From positions 24,328,465-24,392,464 of the forward strand of contig OY754468.1 of the NCBI GenBank assembly GCA_963575645.1: a stretch of DNA of 64,000 bases, read 5' to 3'. Both the position numbers and the translations under genes were made by a program. The notes beneath the pieces are model-generated. The model worked only from the letters and a program-made list of their open reading frames with translations. It searched no databases and had not been told where the DNA came from. Origin of the DNA: Xanthostigma xanthostigma. Its lineage: Eukaryota; Arthropoda; Insecta; Raphidioptera; Raphidiidae. The first letter of the stretch is position 1; each line of letters opens with the position of its first letter. Positions 12,135-24,421 of this stretch are shown here, in pieces.

Positions 12135-12563
12135 ATAATTCAAAAAAGTTAAAGTAGGGCGCAAATTTTACATATGAATCATTGTCTATCTACGCAATGT
12201 GCGGTGAGTGAAGGCAGCAAAGCGTATCGAAAATATATCTGCGTCTCTTTGTAATTCCCTGATTTTTCCGACGGTAGGATTGGTTGATGTACTTGCATTC
12301 AATCTGAATAAAGTATCTCTGTTTCAAAAACTTAGTCTTTTTCTATGACGTTAACAGAAGGGGGCAAATTAGAAATTTCTTAAGCCGGGTCCTCCGTGCT
12401 TGTTTTGCCCTCCTGGATATGCCAGGGCTTACGGCTTAAAAAAAAAACAGAAGTATATGTTTGTACCCTAATAGTTCGATTGCGATTTTATTCATATGCT
12501 CAGTATAGAATAAAAGTATGTGGTTTCATCTTAATCGCGTGCAAAGCCGCGGGTAACGGCTAG
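12135..12563 (+). repeat. Dispersed repeat family 2, copy 1, Helitron-like 3' end
   Basis: It ends in the hairpin GCCGCGGGTAACGGC directly followed by CTAG|T (12560-12563), as at Helitron 3' ends. It matches 21415-21815 in inverted orientation over most of its length (for example GGATTGGTTGATGTACTTGC). It also holds part of a hAT-like insert near 12360-12425. Its 5' end is not defined. Confidence 0.65.
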
Positions 12564-12565
12564 TA

Positions 12566-13717
12566 ATTAATATAGGTACTGTGAATAAATAAGACAGAAC
12601 ATTGACTTTGTAAATCTCTATCATCTATGCTCCCCAGCTATGATCTTGAATTATTGCATAGGTTGCGTAATATTATGTAATAAAACTATGTCTAATTTTT
12701 TGTTCTACACCAAGTAAAATAGTTGCTTTGCATGCTTGTATGCAGGTACAATTTCATATGTTTGTCAGTTAATGTTTTTTAAACATATACTATATTTTAT
12801 AGTGACGTTTGTTCAGAAGTGATTTGTCAAACATTTTGAAAATGAAGTGAAAGCAGCTGTTTTATAAGAGGTACGTGCAAAAAATACCCCACATACCTTG
12901 TACGTAATTGTATTACGACTCGTGTGACTGTTAAAACTCGCTTTAAATATAATATCACAACTTGTCGGAGTATCAATAAAATACAATATGTCAATTTTTT
13001 TAATATAAGTATGGTTTAATTGGCCTCAACATTTTCTAATATAAACAGCCATGTCAATACATTCGGTAATATTCCGAACTAAACGACAGACAAAAAAAGA
13101 AATAATATTATAGTAAGAATCTCAATATAAATACAGCTTGATATAGTGTCCCTATTTATTATCGTTTAATTGTAAATCATCTTGCATGTTATGTAAATAG
13201 GAAATATAAAGAAAATTTTAAAATAAACTTTTCCATTTGTTATTTTTAATTTTTGGTGTCGCTTTATCTGGCCTACGATATTATTGAAATAAAGTTCAAA
13301 CAAAACATAAATTATAGCAAAGAGAGCTAGCAACGTGTTTAATCAAATTGTCCGATAACAATTCTGGACATAGAAAATTACTGAGTCCAAAAAAGTAAGC
13401 TTAAACAAAATAAGTACCGCGACATTAAACTAAACTGAAAAACAAGTCTCTGTCTACTTTTTTGTGATTGTTCAAATCAGTTATACATTAAATCCGCTGC
13501 TAGCTCGCATCCTATAGTCAAAAATAGACTACAGAATTATTTATATTTATTATTTTTCAAAACCACTGTACATAATATCATAATTTTTATTTAAAAATGT
13601 TATAACTGTCAACAACCCATACTATTTATGACAACAAAAATATGAAGTTAAAATTTTGGAGTTTACATTATGCAGTTTTGCGATAAAATTAGACATATAG
13701 TTTTATATTTATTCAAT
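12566..13717. other. AT-rich non-coding, nothing recognised
   Basis: No supported gene or repeat boundary. Confidence 0.5.
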
Positions 13718-13718
13718 A

Positions 13719-14068
13719 CTAGCGGTCCCGCCCGGTTTCACCCGGGTGCAAAAGAACGAATAGGGAAAGGACAAGAGATCGCATGTTCTTCTTCATTTAC
13801 CGAGATGAATGTTGTGTCCAAATTTCATGATGATCGGAGTTACCGTTCAAAAGTTTTTGTCGGACGGACAAATTTTGAGTTATATTTTGCAACATTTTTC
13901 ATTGATGCTCCGCTCCTATTGGTCGTAGCGTGATATTATATAGCCTATAGCCTTCCTCGTTAAATGGACTATCCAACAAAAAAAAATGTTCAATTCGAAC
14001 CAGTAGTTCCTGAGATTAGCGCGTTCAACCAAACAAACAAACTCTTCAGCTTTATATATTAGTATAGA
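13719..14068 (-). mobile_element. Short non-autonomous Helitron, family 1, copy a
   Basis: On the minus strand it starts TCTATACTAATATATAAAGC and ends with the palindrome CCCGGGTGAAACCGGGCGGG..CTAG, inserted between A and T. This is the Helitron layout (5' TC, 3' hairpin plus CTAG, no target duplication). 350 bp, the simplest family member, with no captured insert and no Rep/Helicase. Confidence 0.88.
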
Positions 14069-14120
14069 TTATTATAGATAATAATCTATCGTTATGTATC
14101 TTAAGGATCAAAACTATCAG

Positions 14121-14665
14121 AAAGGACCCCACACAAACCTTATGGGATTTGGTTCTCGGTTAAATTGATCGAAAATGGTTTTATTTTATAGTTTAAAGGT
14201 CAATAAGAAAAAGTGTCCATGGGCGCATAACCTAAAAACCAATAGATATTTAGCTACAGATATGTTTAGCGAGATTTTAGATATAGGGATATCTATCCTT
14301 TGAATTCACAAACATGTTCTGTGATCAACTTTTGTCCTTTTTTTTAGAAATAGAAAAATAGTCCAAAACTAGGTAATGCTGGAAGGTGTCATCCCCTGTA
14401 TAAAATAATAAAATCATATTCGGATTCAGCGCACTGGAAAACATATTTCAAGAGCTTAGGATTTTTTTAAGATTGTGAATTCAATTGATATCCCTATATC
14501 TAAAATCTAGCTAAACATAATATCTGTAGCTAAACATCTAATGATGGTTTTTAGGCTATGCGTCCATGGACACTTTTTCTTAGTGACCTTTAAACTATAA
14601 AATAAAACAATTTTCGATCAATTTAATCGAGAACCAAATTCAATAAGGTTTGTGCAGGGTCCTTT
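14121..14665. mobile_element. Long-TIR foldback element, family F1, copy 1
   Basis: Arms of about 190 bp are inverted copies (starting AAAGGACCC.; including TTGATCGAAAATGGTTTTAT and GTGTCCATGG) around a ~170-bp unique centre. It has no coding capacity. A second copy at about 30764-32882 is split by another insertion. Target duplications not resolved. Confidence 0.78.
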
Positions 14666-15834
14666 ATTGCATGCTACGCTTGAATTAACAGAGAAATCTG
14701 TTAATTATGAACAAGTTGTAAATAGAATCTCTTGATAATGCGATTCGCCGATTAGTAATCAACTGATTTGCGTAATGTTGTGATATCATTTAATAAAGCA
14801 TCACATGACGATGATTCAAAAACAAGTTCTGATCTTTAGAGGCGCGCACCGGTGGCATGTCGTGCTTATTGACAATATAATATAGATACAATAATACAGT
14901 ATTACGATCCTGGATCCTCCCATGTTGGGCTGCAGAAACCCTTGTCAAAAAATTTGATTTGATGACCTTTATTGTGAAATTACAGTTTTTATATATTCAG
15001 AAGCTATCTAATGTCGTTACGAAACTATCATATAGAACATTAGACTAATAGATTGCACTCAAAAACAAATGATTAATTCACGTAGAAAAATATCGCTTTT
15101 CACGCTGAATTTTGATAAAAATGCGTAGGAAATGTTGTTCGAACGATCTAAAATAAATATGTAGGTATACGCAATTAAAAAAAAAATCGTTTCAAGCTAT
15201 TAATTAATTACTTTCGAGCAGGAACGATTTAAAATTCGACTATATACTTTTCTTATGGGGAAATATATATCGTCCCAATCAAAGGTCAATGTTAAATCAG
15301 TTTTTCTGACAGTGCTTTCTGCAACCGAGCATCACGGTTATAGATAAAATATAGCCGAGCCTGTATATCAGTGCCTCTGTTTATATAGCGTTTTCATGAC
15401 TCCTCGATTACAAACCCCTAGTATCAATTGATTTTTCAATTTATTATTAAAAAATAATTAATTGAATAGACCTAAATAATTCTAGTTAAAAAATAAGTAT
15501 ATTCTCGATGTTACGAATAAATTAGGAGATATGACATAATGACTGCAAATCAGTAAACAATAACTGATACGTATTTACGCGAAAAACAACATATTCGATG
15601 TAGATATTTAATACAAAATGTACGCGTTAGAAAATAATTAACAAGGAAACACTGACCATGCTTATCATGTCTGTTTGTATATGCCAGGCATGGACAATCC
15701 ACTAGCCCCAGAGTTTTTTTTCGATTGGCTCTCACGTTCCGTTTACTTTGTTGTTTAAGTTACATTTTTTGAAGAGAAAACTTCTATATGTAGGACGTAG
15801 GTATATGTATATAAATAAAGTTAAATTGACTACT
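14666..15834. other. AT-rich non-coding, nothing recognised
   Basis: No supported gene or repeat. Confidence 0.5.
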
Positions 15835-15842
15835 GTTACTTC

Positions 15843-16344
15843 CAGGGCCGGATTTAGGGGAGGGCAACAGAGGCTACAGCCCCGGGGCCTCCACAAAAGA
15901 GGGGCCCCCACAATAGAGACTTCGGGAAAAAAAATTCAAATTCAGACTAGTAAACACTAGTAAACAACTTTTACTTTGATTTTTTTTTCGCGTTTTACCT
16001 TTACCTACAGTACTTTGTACCACGATGGGACAAAACCGTCTATCAAAGCTTTCTCTCCTGATCATTGAAAGTGATTTACTTCGGGAACTGGATTTCAGCG
16101 AAATCATCAACTATTTTCGGCGAAAAAAGCTCGGAAGGTTCTGTTCGTTAACGCTAAAATTTAATTTCAGATATAATTATTCTTGATATATTTGTTAAAT
16201 AATAAATACTTGGTTTCACAGTAAATTATTTATTGGAAAACTCGACTGAAAAAAATTGTCCATTTTATTTGTAAAATAATTTGGGGTCGGGGGCCTCCAC
16301 TCCTTTATTGCCCCGAGGGCTCCACACCTCTAAATCCGGCATTG
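15843..16344. mobile_element. hAT-type MITE with 8-bp TSD GTTACTTC
   Basis: The termini CAGGGCCGGATTTAG and its inverse (CTAAATCCGGCATTG) are flanked by identical GTTACTTC at 15835-15842 and 16345-16352. An 8-bp duplication with CAGGG ends is diagnostic of hAT. Subterminal regions are rich in GGGGCCTCCAC. Non-coding, 502 bp. Confidence 0.92.
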
Positions 16345-16940
16345 GTTACTTCATAGTTTAAATTGCCACTTCGGCAGTCCTCAATGACTGCATTTTTTTT
16401 TTTAATGCAATGTTTTTCATAATGGATACCTACTAGAAAATATATATAAGTCATGCCACAAAAGAAGAAATGTAACGAAAATACTATAATTTATTCCTAG
16501 CGGCCTGTGAAACGTTAAAAATTATTAATATGGTCTATGAGCCGAAAAAAGTTGTCCATGTATATTATAAGCCGAGGACATGCTAGACCAGAACTGACCG
16601 CGGATAACTCTGTGATCGCCTCCAGTTGTTTTGATAACAATTGTAAAAAAACTTCATGGCTTTTATATTTAAGGCTTTTTTTATTTTTTGACGGTCATTT
16701 GATCCCATACGAACCTTTCCCAGTTTTGCCCAAGCCTGAGTCATACTCATTACTCATAGCATAACTTCATTATACTATACATGGCTGCTGCGTTGAGCAC
16801 CGATATTGTCAACCGAAGAATAATTTAGGTTATCCTTATTATGATTATCAAAAACCAGATGCTGTTACATTATAGTATCCACTGTTCGAATCTTCGCAGT
16901 TATATGATGTTGAGTATATATAAGAGAAGTGACTTGCAAG

Positions 16941-17398
16941 CAGCGTTGCCAGACGTCCCGATTTTTAAATCAAAATTAAATGTCCCGCGCGGGACAGGCT
17001 CAGTCCTGCTTTTCGGGGATAACTTTAAAAGAAGTTAAATCTTCACAGAAATATCACACCACAGACTATTTCTAATGAATAAAACTTTTTTGATTTTGAT
17101 TTCTGTTTTTTTTTTTTATTTATTCTGAAGACGAATAAGACTCAACTATTTAACGATAGGGTAAATCTGATTTAAAATATTATATTTTTATTAAAATACA
17201 TTTTCTATGGCTATTTTTGCTATCTATTGTCACGTTAACGTAATTTTAATTCAAATAAAAAGATAAATAGGTATTTGAAAACTTCTGAGTATATAAGTAC
17301 GTTTTTTTACTATGTCCCGCTTTCGACGAAAGAATCCCGCTGTTTTCACTCAAAGAGTTCCAAAATCCTGACTTGGCAAAAAAAAACTGGCAACGCTG
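16941..17398. mobile_element. hAT-type MITE, TSD CTTGCAAG/CTTACAAG
   Basis: The ends CAGCGTTGCCAG and CTGGCAACGCTG are perfect inverted repeats; the flanks CTTGCAAG (16933-16940) and CTTACAAG (17399-17406) agree at 7 of 8 positions. The interior has TCCCGC..GCGGGA words and no transposase. Confidence 0.88.
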
Positions 17399-17406
17399 CT
17401 TACAAG

Positions 17407-19150
17407 TTACAATTTTAAGTGGAATTACTTTAAATAGTTTCAATACTCTTTTTTTGAATACCTAGTAATTATCAGAGACAAAGTACCTTTACTTCCACCT
17501 TTAATCGCATTTTTTTCATATCAATCAATGCATTGTGCAAGCACTTTCGAATGCGCTCTCATCATAAAGTGACAAAGTGGATAAGAAATCTTTAACAGGA
17601 AACTGAAACTGTGATAAGTTATATTTACTTATGTTTAAATGTTATTTGTACTAGATATCTGCATATAAACAAATTGTCAACTGATATTATAAATTGTACA
17701 CAATTATGAAATTTGACCCCAGTGGGATAGTTTTATAGTACTTACAAAAATAAAATCAATTAAAAATAGATATGACAAGCAAAGATAGATTAAGCATTAG
17801 CGTTAACCACATTTTAGACGGAAACAATATTGTCATCACTAATTGTCGATAAAGAAGTAACAACTTTGTTGTGATCAATTTTTTAATTAACTGAGATCCG
17901 AGGACCTCTAGAGTCAGTCAGTATATCCGAGGGGAATGTATCGAAAAACAAAACAATTTAATAAATAGATTATGGTTACACAGATACATAATTGGTCATT
18001 ATGATACGAAGTATCTACATGCAGATTTAGGACACTTGTAAATATGTAATTTCCTGCTCCCCTGATTTTCTTAGAGCAAAAATTTATATCACTGTTAGTA
18101 TAAGTAGGTATCTATTATTAATTTGTCAGAAAAAATTATTCGTGATAAAAATTTATGTATGCTCTAAAACCTAAAACGAGCTTTAAACTTAAAGTTTTTA
18201 GGGGATTCCTCAAGAAGGTTTTTCATATATTCTCCTAAATAAGAGTAGGTACTTACTTTACTGATGAAGAAAAATAGAAAATTGCGATAAATGTATATTA
18301 TGTATATATATCTTTAGCTGAATTTTAGATTTTTACTCCGAATACCTTTAAAAAGCAACTATGACATGCAGTCAAAAGATATAGTAGCTGTAACATCAAA
18401 ACATTTCCCAAATTTAATTTATGAACTTATATAAAGCCGTCTTTCCGTTTTATATTTAAAACACAAACATGATTACAATTTGACATGTAAATTTTCTTGT
18501 TAAAATTGGTTAGATCTTATTTTATTCACAAAAAAGAATCGATATACTATTATATAAGTTTTTTTACTATAAACAATCAACTATTATACGAAACGATCTA
18601 AACAAAAACGTTTTTATGACCTTGATTTCAATTTGCGCGAAGTCTCGAAAATAACATTTTTTTAAGAATCTATTTCTTGACATAAACAAAGAAAAAAAAT
18701 AATATTGCATTCAGTGTTTATATGTACACTGTACAGACAGGCTGCCGTATACATTTGCAACAAAATTAAATGAATCGTTGGCATTTTCTTATCATATAAT
18801 AAAATATACTAGTGCCCTACAAAAGTGCAAGTTTTTTTAATACCTATTATAACTCTAGACTCTCTAGAGTCTATTCAATGAATCGATACAGTAAGACTGC
18901 GTGATCAGTATCTGATTGGTGACTTGAAACAACACAGCAGAACAACTATTCAGATCTTTGAATATAAAACCTCTTCTTTGATTCCCAGCCATGCATGTAT
19001 GTTGGTGGGAAAGACTTAACTTACAAAGTTGTTTTTCGCTAGCTAATTTTGGCCCACTTCCGCAATAGATCCGATAGAAATGAAACTTTGCACACATATA
19101 GGTAGGTAGCTCCGATGTCAATATAATATTTTCTTGCTTCCGAGAACTGC
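17407..19150. other. AT-rich non-coding, nothing recognised
   Basis: A 138-codon minus-strand frame at 18864-19280 spans the edge of this block. It has a repeat-derived start and no family features, so I do not call it a gene. Confidence 0.45.
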
Positions 19151-19159
19151 CGATAAATT

Positions 19160-19255
19160 TAAGCGAATTTCTAGTAACTAAATTTCGCTCTGTAACTGAA
19201 ATTCGGCATGTAACGATGTTTCGCCTCGTAACTAAATTTCGCCCTGTCATGTAAC
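19160..19255. repeat. Short tandem repeat, unit about 18 bp
   Basis: Four to five imperfect units of GTAACTAAATTTCGCCCT type. On the minus strand this reads as repeated RNLVTRRNIVT, which explains the misleading frame over it. Confidence 0.65.
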
Positions 19256-19609
19256 TTACCAATATGTAACAAAACAACACATAGTAATTAATTATTATTT
19301 ACACACGCTAAAGAAAGGCACACGTAGTACACAGCTCACACACAGAAGCAACGATGTATATAGTATGCGCGCGCGCACACACAAGGTTGAGAGCGATGGC
19401 GTAGAGGGGGTATAACGGCATGAAAGAGCGTCATGCCGTTTGTCGTCACGGCATGGTTTTTTCTGCCAAGGCGCGCCAATAAAAAAAATAACCAAAAATT
19501 CATTTCATCGTTTTATCATAATTCATAGGGCATATATATTTAAAGGATATGATACATTACAATAAACCAGACTAAATTTACACACTGTACACAATAGGAT
19601 AAGATAGGT

Positions 19610-19995
19610 ATATTAGTGTCTGTTTGCCTGTACCTATTACTCAACTGATTTGAAAGCGGTTTTTATCATTCATTAGGTTTTTTTTGGGAAGGTTTAGATC
19701 AATTATTTATAACTGTCCTACCCAGTTTCACTCGGATCCAAATCGGATTGATTCCAAGTCGGATTGAAATCAAATTAATATCGAAAACGGTGTCAATATT
19801 ATATCCAATAATAAACCATAATAAGTTGGAGCGTATAGTTAATTATAAAATCGATCGAAAGAGTGAAGTGAGTAGCGTTATGATTAATTATACAAAGAGC
19901 GAAGTGTACCCTAGCGAAATAGGACAGAGCAATCAACCTTTTACAGGAAAACAACTTGAATGCGTAGATATTCGTTAAAGATTGATCTGAATCCA
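19610..19995. repeat. Dispersed repeat family 3, copy 1
   Basis: Shares, in inverted orientation, a string of motifs with 32890-33130: AAAGCGGTTTT, CACTCGGAT/ATCGGGTGAAG, GATTGATTCCAA/GGAATCAATTC, ATATAATATT.. and a TATAGTTAATTATA with GAAG-rich tail. Diverged, with no defined ends. Confidence 0.5.
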
Positions 19996-20225
19996 AGGAG
20001 TACCTGTTCCGATCTCATCATGATAAGCATGAATGGAGACTTATAACGGTTGAAAACAGTAAGAAACAAGAATAGAAAGGCTAGAATCGCTTATTGAATG
20101 AGCCACCGTCGTAGGAACAAGTATTTTTTCTTTATACCTCGGTCGAAAGTACGTATTTCCGGCATAAATTTTAAGGCAGAAACTCTAACAGACAGGCAGA
20201 AAGTTTGAGAGCCATGAATTGTCCG

Positions 20226-20257
20226 TCATGATGCCCGAGGCGAACGGGCATCATGGC
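20226..20257. other. Strong short hairpin
   Basis: CATGATGCCCG, a 7-nt loop AGGCGAA, then CGGGCATCATG. Perfect 11-bp stem. Function unknown; possibly a transposon subterminal structure. Confidence 0.6.
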
Positions 20258-20789
20258 GCGCAGTGCAAGAATCTCCAACTTTCTACCCTTGTAGTGTATT
20301 ATACTATATTCCAGGGAACTTTTACAAATCAATCGCAATACTAAAGGAAGTCCGCCGCGATAGTGGAAACTTTCGGGGTTCGTATCCCGACGGTGTTGAA
20401 AAAAACAGTAGCTATACTTTAAACTGTTTTTATAGTATAGTTACGAACTATACCGTAATAGAAATTTATAAAAACTAAAGGAAATCTTTCAGGTTTTCGA
20501 GAAATTAGTTTTATATTTACGATCCATCATTTTTCTGAGTCACTGTACTGTGTGTATACCATTTTTTTCTGATTTATTTAACTGTTAACACGTCATGCTG
20601 AAAGTGTGTAATGTTAGATTCTCAAATTTCCATGAATCGGTTCGTTATTTTCCTCTCCATCACGTGCCTACTGATAAAATTAATGTTTCATAAAAATACT
20701 ATAAGAAATAGATAAAAATTTATAATTTAAACTGCGGAGAGTTGGAAAAAACTTGCAGTTCTGTGAACTGTAGACGTCGCTTCCTTATA

Positions 20790-21405
20790 CTAGAGGTCCC
20801 GCCCGGTTTCACCCGGGTGCAAAAGAACGAATGGGGAAGGAAGGGACATGAGTACACACATTCATCTTAGTTTACCGAGATGAATGTTGTGTTCAAATTT
20901 CATGATGATCGGAGTTACCGTTCAAAATTTTTTGTCGATAAAGAGCAGTATTTAAACTTTTTTTAACTAATAATTTTTTTTAAATGAATTAAATAAAATT
21001 AAAATAAATTTAAATGTAAGCCTTAGAAGAAAGCAATGTAAAAATAAAAATAAAAATATATTCACCCAACGTGGGGCTCAAACCCACGACCCTGATATTG
21101 ACAGTCGTATGCGCTACCGATTGGTCTACCTGAGATTGTGTTCTTTCATCACTAATATGAGTATATCTAGTTAGTGCATTACACATGAATAGAAGCTTAT
21201 TTTTGAGATACTTTTTGCAACATTTTTCATTAAAGCTCCGCTCCTAATGGCCGTAGCGTAATATTATATAGCCTATAGCCTTCCTCGGTAAATGGGCTAT
21301 CCAACAAAAAAAAATTATTTTATTTGAACCAGTAGTTCCTGAGATTAGCGCGTTCAAACAAACAAACAAACAAACAAACTCTTCAGCTTTATATATTAGT
21401 ATAGA
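20790..21405 (-). mobile_element. Non-autonomous Helitron, family 1, copy b, with captured tRNA-like insert
   Basis: Same ends as copy a (minus-strand TC start at 21405, hairpin plus CTAG at 20793-20790). Relative to copy a it has an extra block of about 270 bp (20937-21205) holding a tRNA-Lys-like sequence. Helitrons are known to capture host fragments. No Rep/Hel frame. Confidence 0.87.
21062..21134 (-). pseudogene. tRNA-Lys-derived pseudogene inside a Helitron
   Basis: Minus-strand sequence retains the D-arm AATCGGTAGCGC and an intact T-arm and 3' side, GGGTCGTGGGTTTGAGCCCC then ACGTTGGG, which match the body of eukaryotic tRNA-Lys(CTT). The anticodon position now reads GTC, the anticodon stem is broken and the acceptor 5' strand does not pair, so it is a pseudogene rather than an active gene. 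Confidence 0.75.
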
Positions 21406-21414
21406 TATCTGTTG

Positions 21415-21815
21415 GAGTGTCACAACCATATACTTTTATTCTATACTGAATAAAATCGCAATCGAACCATGAGGATGCAAACATATACTTCTGTCTTTTT
21501 TACGCCGTAAGCACTGGCGTATCCAGGAGGGCAAAACAAGCACGGGGGACCCGGTTTTAGAAATTTCTAATTTGCTCCCTCCTGGGCCAAAAGCTGGGAA
21601 TGCCCATGTTAACGTCATAGAAAAAGACAAACTTTTTGACGCAGAGATACTTTATTCAGATTGAATGCAAGTACATCAACCAATCCTATCCTCGGAGAAA
21701 TTAGAGAATTACATCGAAGAAAGAGACGCAGTTTTCGATACGCTTTGTTGCCTTCGCTCAACGCACATTGAGTAGATAGACAATGATTCATATAGTAAAT
21801 TTAATTTAACAAAGT
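21415..21815 (-). repeat. Dispersed repeat family 2, copy 2
   Basis: Inverted copy of 12135-12563, starting right after Helitron copy b. It holds a fuller version of the hAT-like insert (21512-21610, CACTGGCGTATCCAGGAGGG to GCATTCC..CATG inverse). Confidence 0.65.
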
Positions 21816-22078
21816 TTCATATTCCTGCTCACCAAACTGACATTCTTTATTTCGATCACATCAATAGGTACATCTATTAGAATGTCACAACCATATTATG
21901 TGTAAAGCAAGTAGCAACTGTCCTATATTAAAGAACAAGTCCGTATATAAACGAACTGAAGATTTAAAACAGGTTGTGTAAGAAGCATATATTTTACAAA
22001 CGGACTAGTCGATTTATAAAAAGAATTGTAATAAAATAATAAAGCACACTAAAAACTCAAAATTAAAATACCTAGGTA

Positions 22079-22284
22079 GTTTTTTTTAAGTTGAACTTTT
22101 ATGGTACAATCGATGATGCACTAAATGTTAGAAAATAAATATGTATATCAGTAATCTGAGGCTTTGATCACACTAAAATAAAATCGTCTAAGCCCCATAT
22201 AGTAGACCCACAATTATTTTATAGCTTTTAGTACATCATCGTCCATCGATTGTACAAGAAAATCGTTCAACTTAAAAAAAATTA
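22079..22284. repeat. Inverted repeat, arms about 65 bp
   Basis: TTTTTTTAAGTTGAAC...ACAATCGATGATG is mirrored by CATCGTCCATCGATTGT...GTTCAACTTAAAAAAA around a ~75-bp centre. Related words occur at 42780-42880. Confidence 0.65.
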
Positions 22285-22769
22285 GTTGTTTTTTAGAAAC
22301 AAAACAAGCTGTCTAATAATTAATATAATATGCAATAAAGAAGGCAACCACCATAACGTCACAGAATTAAAACAGCCTAGCTGCATGTAAGTATCAAGAA
22401 ACAAATAGCAGATTGTGTCTTCAGAATTACTTCAAATGTTTATTTACTAGCTGCCCGCTCTGACTTTATCCGGAAATAAACCAGATAGATTCCGTGAATA
22501 TAAAATGTAATTGTTTGTAATAGACAGGATATACCAGTTTTATAATGCACTAGCGGTAGCGCCCGGTTTCACCCGGGTGCAAAAGAACGAATGGGGAAGG
22601 GAGGGACATGAGTACGCACATTCATCTTAGTTTACCGAGATGAATGTTGTGTCCAAATTTCATGCTGATTGGAGTTACCGTTCAAAAGTTTTTGTCGTTA
22701 AAAAGCAGTAATTATACTTTTTAGATAATAAATTTCTTTTAAATCAATTAATGGAATTAATAAAATATA

Positions 22770-23388
22770 CAGTGTAAACTCTTTATAACGTCCTTCGTTA
22801 TAACGAAAAACTCCCTATAACGTCGAAATTTTTACGATTTGGTTGGTTTACCTTAAAACCTATACATTAATACCCTCTTTATAACGCAACAGCCATTCTC
22901 TATTACGAAGAAATATGTTCATATTTAGGCGTCAGCAAAGGTTTACAGACATAAAGAGGACCATTCTGAACCATCACTATCTATTCAACAAGCACTTGAT
23001 GACGCCAAACTTATCGAAAAATTCCTATTATTTAATGAAGATTATTCCACCACATCCCAAGGCATGCATAAGATACTTAAAATACAAAACAAATATTGGC
23101 ATAGCGAAAAACGTCAGGCAAAAACAAACTATAGATAGGTATATGTGTTTGGAATAAATTAATTTTGTGAAAATTGGTTATTTTTCTTTCTTCCCTCCAT
23201 ATAACGAAAATTCTTTATAACGAAAAAAATGTTCGGTCCCTTAAAATTCGTTATAAAGAGATTATACAGTACATTGAAGATTATTGTTAATTTGGTTGTT
23301 TTTCTTTCTTCACTCCATATAACGGTAACTCTCTATAACGATAAAAAATGCTCGGTCCCTTGAGTTTCGTTATAAAGAGTTTACACTG
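22770..23388. mobile_element. pogo/Tigger-like DNA transposon remnant, TA target site
   Basis: The ends CAGTGTAAACTCTTTATAACG and its inverse are flanked by TA. The sequence near the right end is present twice (about 23190-23280 and 23300-23388, each with TATAACG...TCGGTCCCTT...CGTTATAAAGAG), a partial tandem duplication. It keeps only a transposase C-terminal scrap, so it is non-autonomous. Confidence 0.85.
22978..23148 (+). pseudogene. Tigger-type transposase C-terminal remnant
   Basis: One frame reads LSIQQALDDAKLIEKFLLFN then EDYS..., which resembles the QALDDAxxIEKFLLF helix near the C-terminus of Tigger/pogo transposases. The DDE core and N-terminal DNA-binding domains are missing. Confidence 0.6.
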
Positions 23389-23570
23389 TAATAAATATTT
23401 AATTGAAAACACTGTAGGAAAATTATTTTTATATAGGTCCCTATAGTTATAACAGTTTTCAAATGAGTTATTAATTAGATTTATTTAATTTTAATTAGTC
23501 GTAATTAAATTAAAATAAATTTAAATGTAAGAAAGTAAAGTAAAAAATAAAAAAAAATTAAACATTTATT

Positions 23571-23614
23571 CGCCCAACGTGGGGCTCGAACCCACGACCC
23601 TGATATCAAGAGTC
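23571..23614 (-). pseudogene. tRNA-Lys(CTT) 3'-half fragment in a Helitron
   Basis: On the minus strand, GACTCTTGATATCAGGGTCG then TGGGTTCGAGCCCCACGTTG then GGCG: the CTT anticodon, variable and T-arm match tRNA-Lys(CTT) almost exactly. The 5' half is lost. It is closer to the source tRNA than the copy at 21062-21134. Confidence 0.8.
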
Positions 23615-24421
23615 ACGTATAGTCGTAGCGTGATATTATATTATAGCCTATAATAGCCTTCCATGGGCTATCCACAAAAAAAAATTTTCAATTTGAACCA
23701 GTAGTCCCTGAGATTAGCGCGTTCAAACAAACAAACAAACTCTTCAGCTTTATATATTAGTATAGATTCTAATTGATAAATTATATTTATCTATTTATCT
23801 CTGTACTAAATAATCCCTTCTGCTTCAACACCTCTATGCCTCAAAGGCTTAAACAATCTGCTTAGAGCAGCCATGGGCATTTAGGTTAATCATTAGTTGG
23901 CACGTGTGAAGGTCAATAAGATCTTCTTTTAGGGTGGAATCTGCATTACAAATAGATTAAAACACAGTTTTGTTGAAAATCTTTCGGAAGCTTTTTCTAC
24001 AAAAAAAAATGTCTATTTCTCATTTCTCGTTGTCATATTAATTACAGAAATTAAAATGTCGCTACAAAAATGACGTAACATTCGACTAACCTGTGATTGA
24101 CTAACTAGGTCTACTGTGTCACGTTCACTGATCTGTGCAAATCGCAATCCAGATAATTCATATACATCTCTTTCTATAGATAAATACGTGTGACTCTCTT
24201 CTATGTCATCAGTATCATATATGACGGTTTTTAATTCTTGTTTTCAATTAAGAGGAAGAGTGAAAGAACGAAAAAGTTGGTTTAAATTATTTATAAGGAT
24301 TAAGACGCAGTTTGCAGTGTTCAAAATTATCAAATTTTTAAGTGAGAAGATCACTATATCAAATATATGTATGTATATAGGTAATAAAGTTTATTTTAAA
24401 ACCTAGCAAGCCTCTATAATT

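Larger units (their letters stand above)
22550..23766 (-). mobile_element. Non-autonomous Helitron, family 1, copy c, carrying a tRNA fragment and a nested Tigger-like element
   Basis: The hairpin/CTAG end is at 22550-22553 and the TC start at 23766-23765 (minus strand). The insert relative to copy a includes a tRNA-Lys 3' half at 23571-23614 and a 619-bp TA-flanked transposon at 22770-23388. Confidence 0.85.

Noticed and set aside
18864-19280. 138-codon minus-strand frame
   Set aside because: Its start is made of an 18-bp tandem repeat; no domain, signal or splice context.
21062-21134. Active tRNA-Lys gene
   Set aside because: Anticodon changed to GTC, anticodon stem broken, acceptor stem does not pair; it lies inside a Helitron.
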